NCBI RefSeq assembly: GCF_000219625.1
Contig: NC_018206.1
Coordinates: 868,001 to 932,000, forward strand
Source: Zymoseptoria tritici IPO323
Lineage: Eukaryota > Ascomycota > Dothideomycetes > Mycosphaerellales > Mycosphaerellaceae
Length of the DNA stretch: 64,000 nucleotides
Direction of reading: 5' to 3'
Part shown: positions 53,627-64,000 of the stretch, piece after piece
Numbering within the stretch: position 1 is the stretch's first letter
How the letters are laid out: every line of letters begins with the position of its first letter
Notes under the pieces: model-generated
Seen by the model: the letters and a program-made list of their open reading frames with translations, nothing else
Told to the model about the DNA's origin: nothing
Database searches by the model: none
Program-made: the position numbers and the translations under genes

Positions 53627-54488
53627 GTTTGCTTGACAGGGTTTTCTGTGACTTCCTGTCGTTGCGTTGGGAAGAGCAGTCAGTCGGATGTATTTGTGAC
53701 TGTCGAGTTGTGGTCGAGACTCGAGAGGAAGGAATGCCCGACGGAAATCGGGATGATGGGCGGTCTTATGTGTCGTCGGGCAGATGATAGTCCCTGCTTT
53801 GACGACGTCAGAATGGACAAGGAGTAGGCGTGGCCTCGATGAACGATGTCTCGCGAATATTCGGCAGTTCGGAGACTGCGGAAGCATGGGACTTTGGCTT
53901 TCTCTGAACGATGTAAGACAATACGGGTATATAAATAGAGGGAGGCTGTGGTGCCTTGTGTCGTGTCAAACATGGCATATCGGACGCAACGGAATCCATC
54001 GGTGCAAGGCACGGCGGAGGTGATGGTGTTCCATAATTAGGCGTGGCTGAGGTTCCGGGACGGGGGGACCTTGTTCAGCGTCGTCAGACGATGCAGGGGT
54101 CTAGGTGCGACGATGATCAGAAGCTTCTCGAGCGGCGTTCAACTCCTTGGATTGCTGCGGCTCCGCGGACCTCCAAGTCAGCAGCGGAGCCGCACGATCC
54201 GTACTGCCACGTTTGGCATGTTCGCTCGCTTTTCGGATGGTCAGGACAAGAAGATCGAGGATGCTTCCACTTGAAGCACCCTTTGGGTTGTTGTGCTTAT
54301 TGGGTCTGCTTTTCTCGATATACAATGTTAGCATCTTACCTTATTTCATGCCCATACCAGCATGCTGCTTGATTTCTTCAAATTTGTAATACTTCTAAAA
54401 CCCTGCTCTGATATGTCCGTATCCCTCGTTCTTGTGCACTCGTTGGCATCAATGCTGGTCATCCCTGAACTCCCGCTGTCATGATAGA
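53627..54488. promoter_or_regulatory. Upstream region of the secreted-protein gene
   Basis: A TATA-like block (TATATAAATAG, 53,928-53,938) lies 300 bp upstream of the secreted-protein start; it reads as TATA on both strands. The right part is 3' sequence of the SDR gene. No other gene is supported. Confidence 0.45.
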
Positions 54489-55384
54489 TCAGTACATCTG
54501 TAACCCTCCACTGGCACCAATGCACTGCCCCGATACCTGCGAGCCAGTAAGTCATCTGCGAATCAAAGGAGCAAGGAAGAAGAACGGCGAAACTCACCCA
54601 GCTACTCCTTCCCTCCGCCAAGAACCCGACAATCTCCGCAATCTCCTCAGTCTTCGCAACTCTCTTTTCCACAGCGGTTGCTTCCAATTGAGGCTTGACA
54701 ATCTCCGGATCAACGGCATCGAACATCTCCGTCTGTACCGGTCCAGGATTGACACAATTCACCGTGGTTCCATCGCCGCCCAGCTCCGTCGCCCAAGTGC
54801 GGCTCATGGCCTCCAAAGCGCCTTTGGAGGCGGCGTACATCGATACTCCTGGGTAGCCGCCTCGAGCGCCGACGGAGGAAAGGTTGATGATTCGGCCAGG
54901 GCGGCGGAGGTGAGGAAGGACGGCTTGCAGCATCAAAAGGGGAGCCCGGAGATTGAGGTTCAGGATGGAGTCGTAGTGTTCGAGAGTGATGTCTTGCAAT
55001 GGAACGGAGGCGAACTCGGCGGCATTGTTGACGAGGATGTCGATGTCCTTGCCGAAAGCTTTGACAGTCTCGTCGACGATCTTCCTTGGGGAGGCAGTGT
55101 CCCGAAGATCGGCTTGCACAGCGACGGCGTCGCTGTTGGCTGAAGTTTTGATCTCGGAGATGAGCTCTTTGGCTGCTGACTGAGACTTGTCGCTTGTGTA
55201 GGTGATGGTCACTTTGGCGCCGCGGGCGGCCAAATCGAGGGCGATGGAGCGGCCGATGCCTCGTGTCGAGCCTGTCACTATGGCGCTGCGAGGTAAGTCA
55301 GTTAATGTCACATAAAGGTGATCGAGGCGATTTCACAATGGCTTACACTTTGCCTTCGAGGGTGCGAGGTTGCGTTGGTGCCAT
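54489..55384 (-). CDS. Short-chain dehydrogenase/reductase (classical, 3-oxoacyl reductase-like)
   Basis: NAD(P)-dependent oxidoreductase; substrate unknown. Exons 55384-55347, 55285-54598 and 54536-54489 give 257 residues, the normal length for classical SDRs. Seen: start MAPTQPRTLEGKVAIVTG, cofactor site TGSTRGIG, NNAA, catalytic Ser in INLSSVGARGG, YAASK active site, NPGPVQTEMF, and the typical ending WVSGQCIGASGG. The last exon is only 15 codons plus stop and would be missed without splicing (donor GTGAGT at 54,597, acceptor CTCGCAG at 54,537). Intron 1 has branch TTAACTGAC and acceptor CTCGCAG. Not clustered with pathway genes. Confidence 0.92.
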
Positions 55385-56066
55385 TGTGTTCCGATTCTGG
55401 GTGGATCAAGAGGATCAAGAGAATGGTTTGGATGAAATTGTCTTGTATCTGCGCCGGTGAAAGAGTTGCCATTGGATGCTCGTCCGCAAACACCATGATG
55501 GCGGCGCGTATGCAGGCCACATCGCCATGACATCACTCTTCGCCGGCGTTTCCGAATGAACCGAAGGAAACGAGTCCTCTCCAACATGGAAGGAGCTCGT
55601 GCCTTCATGTGCATCTTGGCAAGTGAGTGAAGCAATTCCGTTCTGTCGACCCTTGCCGAGACTCGCCTCTCGACTCTCGCATTGCGACCCTGCTCGAGGA
55701 CTTTCCTCGATTCCCAAGCCCCTGTCCACGTCCACAAATCTCACCCCGGACCACAGCGTCATGGCCGATATCCTGATCACGCATGGCAGCAGTCGTATGA
55801 ACCGCATACACACGACCGAAAACGCTGCATCGTTCGTCAGTCTTCGACTGAGGTCCACGAAGAAGTGACTGAGGGAGGGCTAGACTGGCCGAAATACCAG
55901 ATGCAAGGAATGTCTTGATCTCAATAGAGTTTGAGCGTTGAAAGCTTGTCCCCGAATCGTCAACCCCGGATCAACAACGACCCGACAAACATTCCACGCA
56001 TCATACGGTAACCTCACCTTCTTCCTCTCATCCACCTCCTCGCCATGCAGTAACAAGAAGAATAGC
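55385..56066. promoter_or_regulatory. Divergent intergenic, SDR and membrane-protein genes
   Basis: About 680 bp between divergent starts. Open frames here show no family features. Nothing else supported. Confidence 0.45.
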
Positions 56067-56747
56067 ATGCAACTCTGCAAAAACCGCCCCGAGGGCTTCG
56101 TAAGTCTCCTGGAGCGTTCATATACGCCCATACACTAACAACACTCCCAGGGCCCTCACTCCCGCCTCCACTCCTCCCTCCCAACAACCTGCTTCCTCGA
56201 CGTGATCGTCATCCCCCTCGCAACCTGGCTCTACCTCCTCGCCTGCATCCCAATCCTCGCTCTCCTCTTCCTCGGTCGGAAACGCTACCCCACAACAACC
56301 TACGACACCAAATCGACCTCTCCACCCCGGCGACGAATCTGGCGAACAGTCCTAACAGTGCTATACTACTTCTTCGCCCTCGCTCTCATAGCAATGCTAA
56401 GTCTCGAAATCGCACGTCTCGTCGACGCACAACTCGGAATCGGGCTCCTACCATTCACCTACGCTGGCATCCTCATCGCGGCGGGTCTGCACTTTTTCGC
56501 TTCCAGGCAAGCCAAAGCCGGCAGGACTGGGCATCGATTGGCGGTGCGGACGACGAATGCGGTGTATTGGCTTCTTCTGGCGATTGTGTTTGCGATTAAA
56601 GTTGCGACGTATGTTAAAGAAGGTGTGCATAGTCGAGATGCGACGAAGCCGGAGAGTAATTACAAGGTGGTGGATGAGGTGACGGATGTCGGGGTTATGA
56701 TTTTTTTGGCTGCGGTCTTGGTGTTGTTGGAGTTTGTTGCGGGTTGA
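56067..56747 (+). CDS. Uncharacterised five-helix membrane protein
   Basis: Exons 56067-56099 and 56151-56747 (51-nt intron, donor GTAAGT, branch CACTAAC, acceptor CTCCCAG) give 209 residues. The 11-residue first exon (MQLCKNRPEGF) joins GPHSRLHSS. Five hydrophobic helices follow: around IVIPLATWLYLLACIPILAL, VLYYFFALALIAMLSLEIA, LPFTYAGILIAAGLHFF, VYWLLLAIVFAIKVATY and VMIFLAAVLVLLEFVAG. Loops are short and basic. No transport or enzyme motif is visible, and the C terminus ends at the last helix. Family not recognised; probably a fungal-specific membrane protein. Confidence 0.8.
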
Positions 56748-57692
56748 TGAGCGAGTGATGATTGGCGACGAGCGAATGTACATAATGATCGCAGAGCGTT
56801 ACTCGTTTGGTCGACATGAAGGAAACGTACCAAGTATCCCTCAAGCGACTGCTAGTGACAGCGACTTTTCGTCAGCACTTGGATCGCGAAGTGAATCTGT
56901 CTTTCATTCTCGTCATCCCAGCTTCCCTGGACGACATAGACCACAGACCACGACCCACTCTACCCTCGACCCTGACAAGACCACTCCAATGACCGACCAC
57001 AAACCCTCACGCTCCACTCGTCTTCCATCCTCCCATTCTCGCCGTCACCGATTCCCCAAACAAACCCTCTTCAACCTCCTGATGGTAACTCTCTACACGC
57101 GCCTCCAAGGCGCCTACCTCCTCGGCCTAGCCTATCAGCAATAACTTCTCTTCCAAACCAATCACAAAGCATTAGGAAACCTCGCCAGACGCACACTGAA
57201 AGCAGTTTCAGCATATGTCATCGCAGGCACTCTCTCATGGGTTGCTGCGGCACCGTGGTGGTCGCAGTGAGGTCGGGTTCGTAGAGAGAGTGGTGGTTCA
57301 CGATCAGGTGTAGACGGTGGGAAGGAGATGAGGTGAAGGTGGAGAGTGAACAAGGAAAAGACCTGCAAAACGGCTCAAGTATCGTAACATTCCTCTGCAC
57401 AATATGCTTACTTTCTGATCTCTTCTCTTTCTTACACTGCGCCGTTGATTACACTGCTCCTTCGATCCATATTCTGCACATCTCGCCTTTCCCTTCTCAC
57501 GCGCGCTCGCAGTGTGTATCATCCCATGCAAACCCGCTCCTCCGAAGAATCCAGGCCGACAAGAGGAAGGAACAAAGGGAAAGCGCGAGAAAATGCAATA
57601 AACAACAGATGCAACATACCACACCGACCTCGCTCTCACTCCCAATATGCAACGCTATGCAAAAACAAACCCCCCTCCCTCCTCACCTGCCC
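56748..57692. other. convergent 3' intergenic
   Basis: Contains a possible short frame from ATG 56,991 (MTDHKPSRSTRLPSS, about 50 codons, basic then amphipathic) that I could not confirm. Otherwise 3' sequence of the flanking convergent genes. Confidence 0.35.
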
Positions 57693-60257
57693 TCAATCCC
57701 CTCCAGTCCTCCGACTACTCCTCTCCTCCTCCTCCTCCAAAACATCACTCAATCTCGTCGGATGATGATGCCGCGGAACATACTGCTGATAGCCCTCGAA
57801 CCCCTCGCCCTCATAATCCGGTCTCTCTCCATCCTCCTCCTCCTCCTCCCCAGCCCCAGCCGTAGCTTCATACCCCTGCATAGCCTGCGCACTCGTGGCC
57901 GGCACACTAGGCGCTTCCGGCGGAGGTATCATAGACTGTGTATTACTCCCCGCTCCATATCTCGCAGCATGTTCCTGTTCGCGGCGAACATCGGCTTCCG
58001 TGTCGAAGTCGTCTTCGCTTTCCTCGGGGGAGACGGGCTGGTGTTGTTGCTGTTGTTGGTGCGAGCGTTGGTGAGCAGGGCCTTGGTAGACGATTGGACG
58101 ACCTTGGGCGTCGCGTTGGAAGGTGCCTGCCGAGTCGATGATGTATTCTGTGGGGTTTTCGCTGTAGTCGTCGTCGTAGGTGGAATGCGAACGGTGAGCG
58201 CTCTGAGCTGGGTTGGAGCCGGGGAGGTCATGTGTGGAGGTCTGCGGTTGATGGTAGAATTGCTGCGCTTCTGTTGCGGAGACGGGAATTGTGATCGATG
58301 CCCCATGAGCGCGCTGATCAGGAGTGTTTTGAAGATGTTGGCTTGCTGACGACGCTCCTGCTCCAGTAGAGTAGGGTTGGTGGACAGTCTCACCCAGTGC
58401 CGTTACGCCTGGCTCGTGGTGCAGCGGTGGTTGCCGTTGGCGTCCACTGTCGGTGAATGGATCAGTCTGCGTAGGAGATACCGTCTGATCGCGGTAGTAC
58501 TCCCGCTCGTCGCCTCCCATGGAAGTCATACCACCAGTGCTGTATCCTTGTTGCCCGTCTCTTGTTGCAGGTCGTCCGGCTAGACTCGCACTCCCAGTCC
58601 GGCTTGGGTGGGCGAAGTACGGTACGACTTGGACACCGCTCACGATTGTGACTCTCCCTTCCTTTAAGCTCTGTGCGGTATCCAGAGATTCCTGGTTTCT
58701 CCTCCCCAGCTCCTCCCATGCTCGTCGCGCTTCATCCTTGGAGATCATCAATTCCCTCCTCATCTCGCTGACTTCCCGCTTGGCATTTTCAATCGTAGCA
58801 GAATTGTCCGACTGTGATCGAATGATTGCATCTCGTGATGCTCGCTCCTCGTTCAACGCTTTCTCCAAGTTCGCTTGCTGCTCACGACTCCGCTCGTTGT
58901 CTGCACGGGTCTCAAAGAACCATCGCTGAAATTTGCGCTCACTACTCGCACGTAATCGCTGCAGCTCCACAACAGCGTGGAACAAATTCGCCCCAGCGGC
59001 AGACAAGTCGGTGATCTGTCGATTCAACGTCGATGCATTTGGGACAGCCTCTCGGATCTCCTCAGTATTCTGCTCCAATTTGTGCAGCCAGTAGGAGGTC
59101 AAACCTTCCCAATGTGACGATAACGTCTCCCATCGTTCAAAAGCATGCGGAAAAGACGACGTCGTATTACGCGCCGCTTCGCCAGCCGAAGCCTGTGTTG
59201 ATGGTATTGTGGAAGGCCCAGCATTTGCAGCAACAGTCGGTTGTCGGGCCGCTGTCTGACTCGGCTGTGTGCGCCTCGTGGCTCCAACGGTTGCCGCTCG
59301 GGCCTGGTCCGTCTGAGACATCCCGGACCCTCGAGTTCGAGTATTCGGATTGTCCATTGAAGCTCGACCGATAGGCTCTCCAAGTACATTTGTTCCAGCA
59401 ACTTCTCCAGGTATTCGCGATTGACGTCGATCATCGCCTCCATCAAATCCTCCTGGAGGTGCTGTCACGTCTTGGTTGTACTGTGCGGATGCGCCGCTGA
59501 ACCGTGGGACTCCGCCAGCTACAGTTGGGGCCCTCCGCTCTGCGCTCTTTCTCCTCTCTTCAGCCTGCCGTAGCCTCAACTCCTCCTCTCGTTGCGCCTC
59601 TTGCTGCCGCCGTGCTTCACGAGCATTTCTATCTCTCATGACATCGCGAGGTGTGCGAATGCCTACTGGTGTCCCGCCTGAGACAGGCACTGGTCCTCCT
59701 GTTCTTGCGCCGCCATTGGTTGCTCTCCCAGCACCGCCGCCCAGATCTGACATTTGTGCGTTCTCTTCCCGCTCGTCGATCGTGAACGGATTTGGTCTGC
59801 GAATTGCTTCTTCAAGTGCGAAAAGGATTGCCGAATGAGTGCGACGGGATATGCGAAGCGCGGGATGCGGGACGGATACACTTTGATATGCGCTGGTGGA
59901 TCGCCGGTGACTACTCGACCGTGGAGGGATCCGTGGCCCTTCTCTTGGTGGAGTTGGCGGTGAAGGTGATGGCGAGCGAGAGTCGGTTTCCACCTGCCGG
60001 GCAGAATCTAACGAGGAAGATCTCAATCGCGAAGGTCGAAAGTCGTCAAATCGAGGTCTGCGTCGAAGACTGTTGGTCCCAACACTTCCCGAAGAAGAAG
60101 ATGGCCTCGAGATATCTCGTAGATATTGGCGATGTACTGCCGAAGCCTGGTCTAGGCGCTGTATTAAAGATGGAGTATACCGGTAGTCGTGGGTATCGTG
60201 TCGGTCGTTAACGGGTCGGGCGTTGAAGGGAATGGTAGCGAACGTTGCGAACCAAAA
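57693..60257 (-). CDS. Large coiled-coil protein, 5' end unresolved
   Basis: An open minus-strand frame of about 850 codons with no in-frame ATG between its upstream stop (60,258-60,260) and 59,753. Sequence before 59,753 is clearly coding (for example THSAILFALEEAIRRPNPF), so the start must lie in a further upstream exon, perhaps near an ATG at 60,492, but no consistent splice was found. A central part (around 59,130-58,690) is helical: FERWETLSSHWEGLTSYWLH, LFHAVVELQRLRASSERKF, then a coiled coil to about EARRAWEELGRRNQES. The flanks are Gln/Pro/Ser-rich and disordered, and the end is acidic (GEEEEEDGE). I believe similar proteins occur across ascomycetes, with no function known to me. Confidence 0.75.
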   Translation of the reverse strand, partial: FWFATFATIPFNARPVNDRHDTHDYRYTPSLIQRLDQASAVHRQYLRDISRPSSSSGSVGTNSLRRRPRFDDFRPSRLRSSSLDSARQVETDSRSPSPSPPTPPREGPRIPPRSSSHRRSTSAYQSVSVPHPALRISRRTHSAILFALEEAIRRPNPFTIDEREENAQMSDLGGGAGRATNGGARTGGPVPVSGGTPVGIRTPRDVMRDRNAREARRQQEAQREEELRLRQAEERRKSAERRAPTVAGGVPRFSGASAQYNQDVTAPPGGFDGGDDRRQSRIPGEVAGTNVLGEPIGRASMDNPNTRTRGSGMSQTDQARAATVGATRRTQPSQTAARQPTVAANAGPSTIPSTQASAGEAARNTTSSFPHAFERWETLSSHWEGLTSYWLHKLEQNTEEIREAVPNASTLNRQITDLSAAGANLFHAVVELQRLRASSERKFQRWFFETRADNERSREQQANLEKALNEERASRDAIIRSQSDNSATIENAKREVSEMRRELMISKDEARRAWEELGRRNQESLDTAQSLKEGRVTIVSGVQVVPYFAHPSRTGSASLAGRPATRDGQQGYSTGGMTSMGGDEREYYRDQTVSPTQTDPFTDSGRQRQPPLHHEPGVTALGETVHQPYSTGAGASSASQHLQNTPDQRAHGASITIPVSATEAQQFYHQPQTSTHDLPGSNPAQSAHRSHSTYDDDYSENPTEYIIDSAGTFQRDAQGRPIVYQGPAHQRSHQQQQQHQPVSPEESEDDFDTEADVRREQEHAARYGAGSNTQSMIPPPEAPSVPATSAQAMQGYEATAGAGEEEEEDGERPDYEGEGFEGYQQYVPRHHHPTRLSDVLEEEEERSSRRTGGD

Positions 60258-62075
60258 TCAAAAGCAGAGCGATAAGCGAGCGTTGTTGCTGTAACGGGCG
60301 ATTGTAGGGTCAGCGACCGTGCGGACTTTTGTTGCTGGGTTGTATTGCGCGATGCGATCGTTTGGAACAGGGCGGACAAGAAGTCTCGGCCAGTGTGACT
60401 GGGATGTGCGCCGGGGTGCAGACTCAAAGCCTGGTCGACGTCGGGGGTCGAGGACGGAGGTGCAGTCGAGGAGATGATCGCTTGCCCGTCATGGTGCAAG
60501 AGGAGGAAGAGTGCGCGCGCGCGACAGTGGTTGGGAGTGTAGACAGTGCAGTGTGTAGAAAGTCGAATGGCTGGCAAGAGAAGGGAAACGTGTAATGACG
60601 CGACTGCAGGTACGGGTACGGGGACGAGTGGAAGTGCAAAGCTGAAGCTCGCGGAGCCGCGGTGCTGCGGCGAAAAATGGCTGGGGAGTCTCGTGGGGTC
60701 CGTGCTTGCCAAAAATCGATCAAACCCAATCTCCGTACGTACCTAGTTTGTCGGAGAATTAATTGAAAAGGTAATGTCGTCGTTTGGTGTTGTTATTCGG
60801 TGTCGGTGCGGTGGTGTCGGTTGTGTTGGTTTTCGTCAAGCTGGTGAAATGGCAATGTCGTCGACCGGTGTTCGTGCGGGTCGGCAGTAGTGGGGGAACT
60901 TCTCCGACGAGGTTGGATCGCAAGAGCTCGACGGCCAATGGCTCCGCTGCGATGCAGTATCTAGTCTGGATGCGTTGGCAGGTGTCAATGCCAATGCCCG
61001 GCTCGAGGATTCCTCTATCACTGGAGGACAGCTGACGGCGAGCGAGCGGGCGCGAGGTCATCGTTGTGGACTCAGCAGGACAGACGACAGGGGAGGTCGA
61101 ACGAACGCCGGAGGAGATTTGGTGCAACAGGAAACGTGCCTTGGTCCGCGTGGTCGTGCATCCCGTCTTGTCAAACGACGAACTCGCTTGGAGGTGGAAG
61201 ATGGGAAAGAGGCTCGAGTGGGACCAAGTGATGAGATGAGCTTGGTCGTCGAGAGCGTTGAAGCATCGACGCACCGACGCACCGCCGCACTGCTCCCATC
61301 CGAACGGACGCGCTCATCTGGCAGCAGGATTCATCGCTGCAATTCGAAGCAAGTATCTCGTGGCTTCAAGGTTGTGCCAGCGCACTGCTCGGCTTGTGGG
61401 ATGCACATCCCAGTCACTGTTCGCAGGAATAGTCTGCCTGGCAGTCCCGTTCTCAAGCATCGCTGCGAAATGAATCGAGCGACGAGTTAATGTTGGGTGG
61501 CAGAGAAGAAGGGATGGGAGGGTTGTCGACAACCACATTTCAACAAAGGGTGACCAATCGGCGGCCGTCCACAGCTCTCCGAGTTGGTGGGATGCTGGGG
61601 ATGCTGGGATGGAAATAAGGTAGACGATCCGAGTACCACATTTTTGCACACGCTACATTTGAAGCCGCATTTGCTGAACTCCTTTCATTTGCAGGATGCT
61701 CTTGAGCAAGACATAGCATTAAAATGTTGCAGACTGCTGGAGCGGGACGAACGCCGTTCGATTGTTCGATCCGAAACATGCCGGCGATCAGGCAAGATGG
61801 ACGACCCGAGAAGCCGGTTCTATTTCACCATGCAAGGGACCGCGTCCAGAGTCTCCAGACAGAGTTTGCAGCCCGATCACTCCGTGGGACCGTGACCTCG
61901 TTCAAGCTGTACCGCTCGCGTTGGATTCCGTTGGCCCGGAGTATGCAGTCTGCACGAGAGCAAGGATAAACGATTCAAGTAGGTAACGTGTGCAAGGGGG
62001 ATATTGGAATGCTCCGATGTTGGCAGCGCCCGGCGCTAAACCGTAAATGGACGTGCTTTACAACGATTAACCGGT
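60258..62075. other. 1.8-kb interval without a supported gene
   Basis: Probably holds the 5' exon(s) and promoter of the coiled-coil gene (candidate ATG at 60,492, minus). The frames at 60,759-61,274 (-) and 60,975-61,490 (+) overlap each other and show no protein signature. GC is normal until about 62,090. Confidence 0.4.
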
Positions 62076-62090
62076 GCGGGAGGCTCCCGC
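62076..62090. repeat. Palindrome at the left border of the DNA transposon
   Basis: GCGGGAG, one base, CTCCCGC: seven perfect pairs exactly where normal GC changes to AT-rich sequence. Could be part of a terminal inverted repeat; the other end is outside the window. Confidence 0.8.
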
Positions 62091-64000
62091 TTAAGTTATT
62101 ATATGTTATTAACCAAACTTCTATCTTACCTCTAAACGCGTGTTTTTAAGGGCTCTTTAAAACAACATACACTAATGCTACACAAACTACTCGCTAGTGC
62201 TACTTAGAAGGCTAAAACACGGCCTAAGAAAGAGGCTACAATTACGAGAGCTATTAGAGACTATAGCACCGGCCGGTTTAGCTACTATATAGACTGCTCG
62301 GTGCTCTACGACGTACCCTATAGAACCTTCATTAACCGTTTAACCGGCGCTACTTAATAGCACACTACTATATACGAGCATAAGAACCGACTAAGTAGAG
62401 CTAGCAGAGCCGCCCTTATAGTCTATATTAACCGGATAATTACTATAGGCTTCCTACCGATATACGAAACAGTTAGGCTGTAGGCAGAGCAATTACGGAC
62501 TTTCTAGCTTAATTATAACCCTAACGAGGAGCCTATTAGCGTCTACTAGCCTATAGAGTTTATTAGTAAACACGAGGTATTACAACTAAAATAGGTAACA
62601 GTAAGGGACTCGAACCGGCGTATAGTTAAAGGGAACCCTTAGGTTTTAAAGGAGTAGTTTAAGCTGCTTAAGAAGACGATATAGGAGCTAGATATCGTGC
62701 TACCGGATATATACAATATAGATAAGACTAGCTATATACTCGGCATTACTAATCGTGTGCATTAAGCCGTATACAGAAGGTTAGCGGCTACTATATAGTT
62801 CTTACAACCTAGAGCTCGTAAATAGGTTATAGTAATTAAGGCTATTAATGCTACTAGTGCATAGGTGCTACCCTATGTTATCTTTAAAGCGAAGCAGATA
62901 ACAAGGAGCCTACTAACGACATTCTAAGCTCGCTTCGTTAATAAGGCGTTCCTTACTATTACCAATAATAGCTAGAGTAATAAAGACAATAGTATAGCTT
63001 AGTTGCAATACTTTAATGCTACGAGCCCTCCTTCTATACCTAGACGCTAGCGACTGCTTATTATAGACAGCTATTTAACTTACAAGGACCTTAAGTTTAT
63101 TAACTACTCCCTTATAAACCGTATATAGCTTATCTATTTACTAAGCTATTCGACATACCTTCTGCAGCCGCTTAATGTCGGCATCTTTAGTCCCCTTAAG
63201 GTAGTATATAGCTTAACATTGCTTAGGCTTATAGCTAAAGAAGGGCTTACTTAGGTAAATAAGGAGGACTTCTTAGAGGTATATACCGAGATAAGGGCAA
63301 TAGTGTTTAATAAGCTAAACATTATAGCTTTATTTAGAGCGACTAGTATATTACCTATTAATGCTTAGGCTGTCCTTAGTAAGCTTCTACCTACCCTTAC
63401 TACTAACATCTTACTACTAGCTAAGTTAAATGCTACTTAATTCGCACCCTTAGGCTCGTTTTACGTAGATAAGAACGCTCTACCGACACCCTCGTTACGA
63501 GCACTAGCACGGCTGCTACTAACAACACCCTTACGACAGCCGCTAAAGGATCTAAGCTCCCCTCGATATACGCTAGCTACGCGCTATCGCTTAAGAAGAA
63601 CAGCCTCTAAGATAGAGCTAGCGGACGAGTTAATTAAGTCTCTTAGTAAGGGTAAGGGTAAGAGGATTAGCCGGCTATATAAATAAGCTATTAAGGGCAT
63701 TGTAGTCGTAGTAGACTCTATAGACCTCTTACGCGCTAAGAACACAAAACTCCGCTAGAGCTACGTACGTAGTATACAACGGAAGTCTATTAAGAAGGTA
63801 GTTACTAAGGGGCAGAGGTTTAATGCTACCTTCCGTAATAAGCTGCTCGCCGAGCTAGCTAATAAGTAACAACTCGATGCTATAGTCTAGCATTGCAGAT
63901 AACGCATTATTGCCCTTAGAGCGGTTAAGGTAATAAGACAAGGGCTTATAAGGGCACGTTAGTCTATCGCTCGTAAGGAACGAATACGTTCTAATAAGCT
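62091..64000 (+). mobile_element. Fot1/pogo-type (Tc1-mariner superfamily) DNA transposon, RIP-degraded, cut by window end
   Basis: The plus strand in essentially one frame encodes a degraded transposase. Seen: helix-turn-helix-like N terminus (ITRAIRDYSTGRFSYY), CENP-B-type helix region (SRAALIVYINRI), then the DDE_1 catalytic core: YNIDKTSYILGI (first Asp), LLIIDSYLTY (second Asp) and HST/YST-like STYLLQPLNVGIFSPLK, where the third Asp of the usual LQPLDVG is Asn. Around a dozen or more TAG/TAA stops interrupt it. CA and TG are both scarce, so RIP acted on both strands. A Lys/Arg-rich C-terminal part continues to the window end. Confidence 0.9.

Noticed and set aside
53141..53887. Single-exon 248-codon protein over the secreted-protein gene
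   Set aside because: It reads through two clear introns; the extra sequence is Ser/Arg/Leu-rich without protein features.
54346..55311. Single-exon 321-codon version of the SDR gene
   Set aside because: It starts at an ATG inside intron 1 and reads through intron 2, losing the conserved N and C termini; the three-exon model restores family length.

Overview
This looks like nuclear DNA of a filamentous ascomycete, most likely a Dothideomycete. Genes carry one to six short introns (mostly 50-75 nt) with GT(A/G)NGN donors, CTAAC/CTGAC branch sites and YAG acceptors. Orthologues of typical ascomycete genes are present (ATG29, CWC25, CSN2, an annexin, a septin-type GTPase, Ctr and Fre metal-uptake genes). 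The transposon DNA is saturated with CpA-to-TpA changes, the mark of repeat-induced point mutation (RIP). The species was not identified.

Layout. 0.5-12.3 kb is gene-dense housekeeping DNA: ATG29, a small orphan, ribosomal protein L21, a divergent pair of a copper transporter (Ctr) and a ferric/cupric reductase (Fre), then splicing factor CWC25 divergent from COP9 signalosome subunit 2. 12.3-15.4 kb is almost empty. 15.4-25.5 kb holds an otubain-type deubiquitinase, an annexin, a short-chain dehydrogenase/reductase (SDR) and a septin-type GTPase. 25.5-37 kb is sparse, with species- or lineage-restricted genes and apparent gene debris. 37.05-41.1 kb is the oddest locus: a PHD-finger reading frame followed, in the same frame and after one TAG, by about 1,240 open codons of unfamiliar protein with no start codon of its own for 287 codons.

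42.4-52.4 kb is a nested transposon island. A saturated Ty3/Gypsy remnant was hit by a 5.1-kb Tad/I-like LINE (minus strand, 12-bp target duplication) and by two copies of a roughly 780-bp element ending in a CAAA-rich tail, each with its own 13-14-bp target duplication. Mutation patterns differ between these layers. Beyond the island lie a three-exon gene for a small secreted protein with six cysteines (53.1-53.6 kb), a second SDR, a five-helix membrane protein and a large coiled-coil protein. The window ends inside a RIP-degraded Fot1/pogo-type DNA transposon (62.1 kb to the end).

Functional links are modest. Ctr and Fre share a 654-bp promoter with repeated copper-element-like motifs and would act together: reduction, then uptake of copper (or iron). 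CWC25 and CSN2 share a short divergent promoter. Everything else is unlinked in function. Exon coordinates were read by eye; where a model is fully resolved the exon lengths add up to a whole number of codons.
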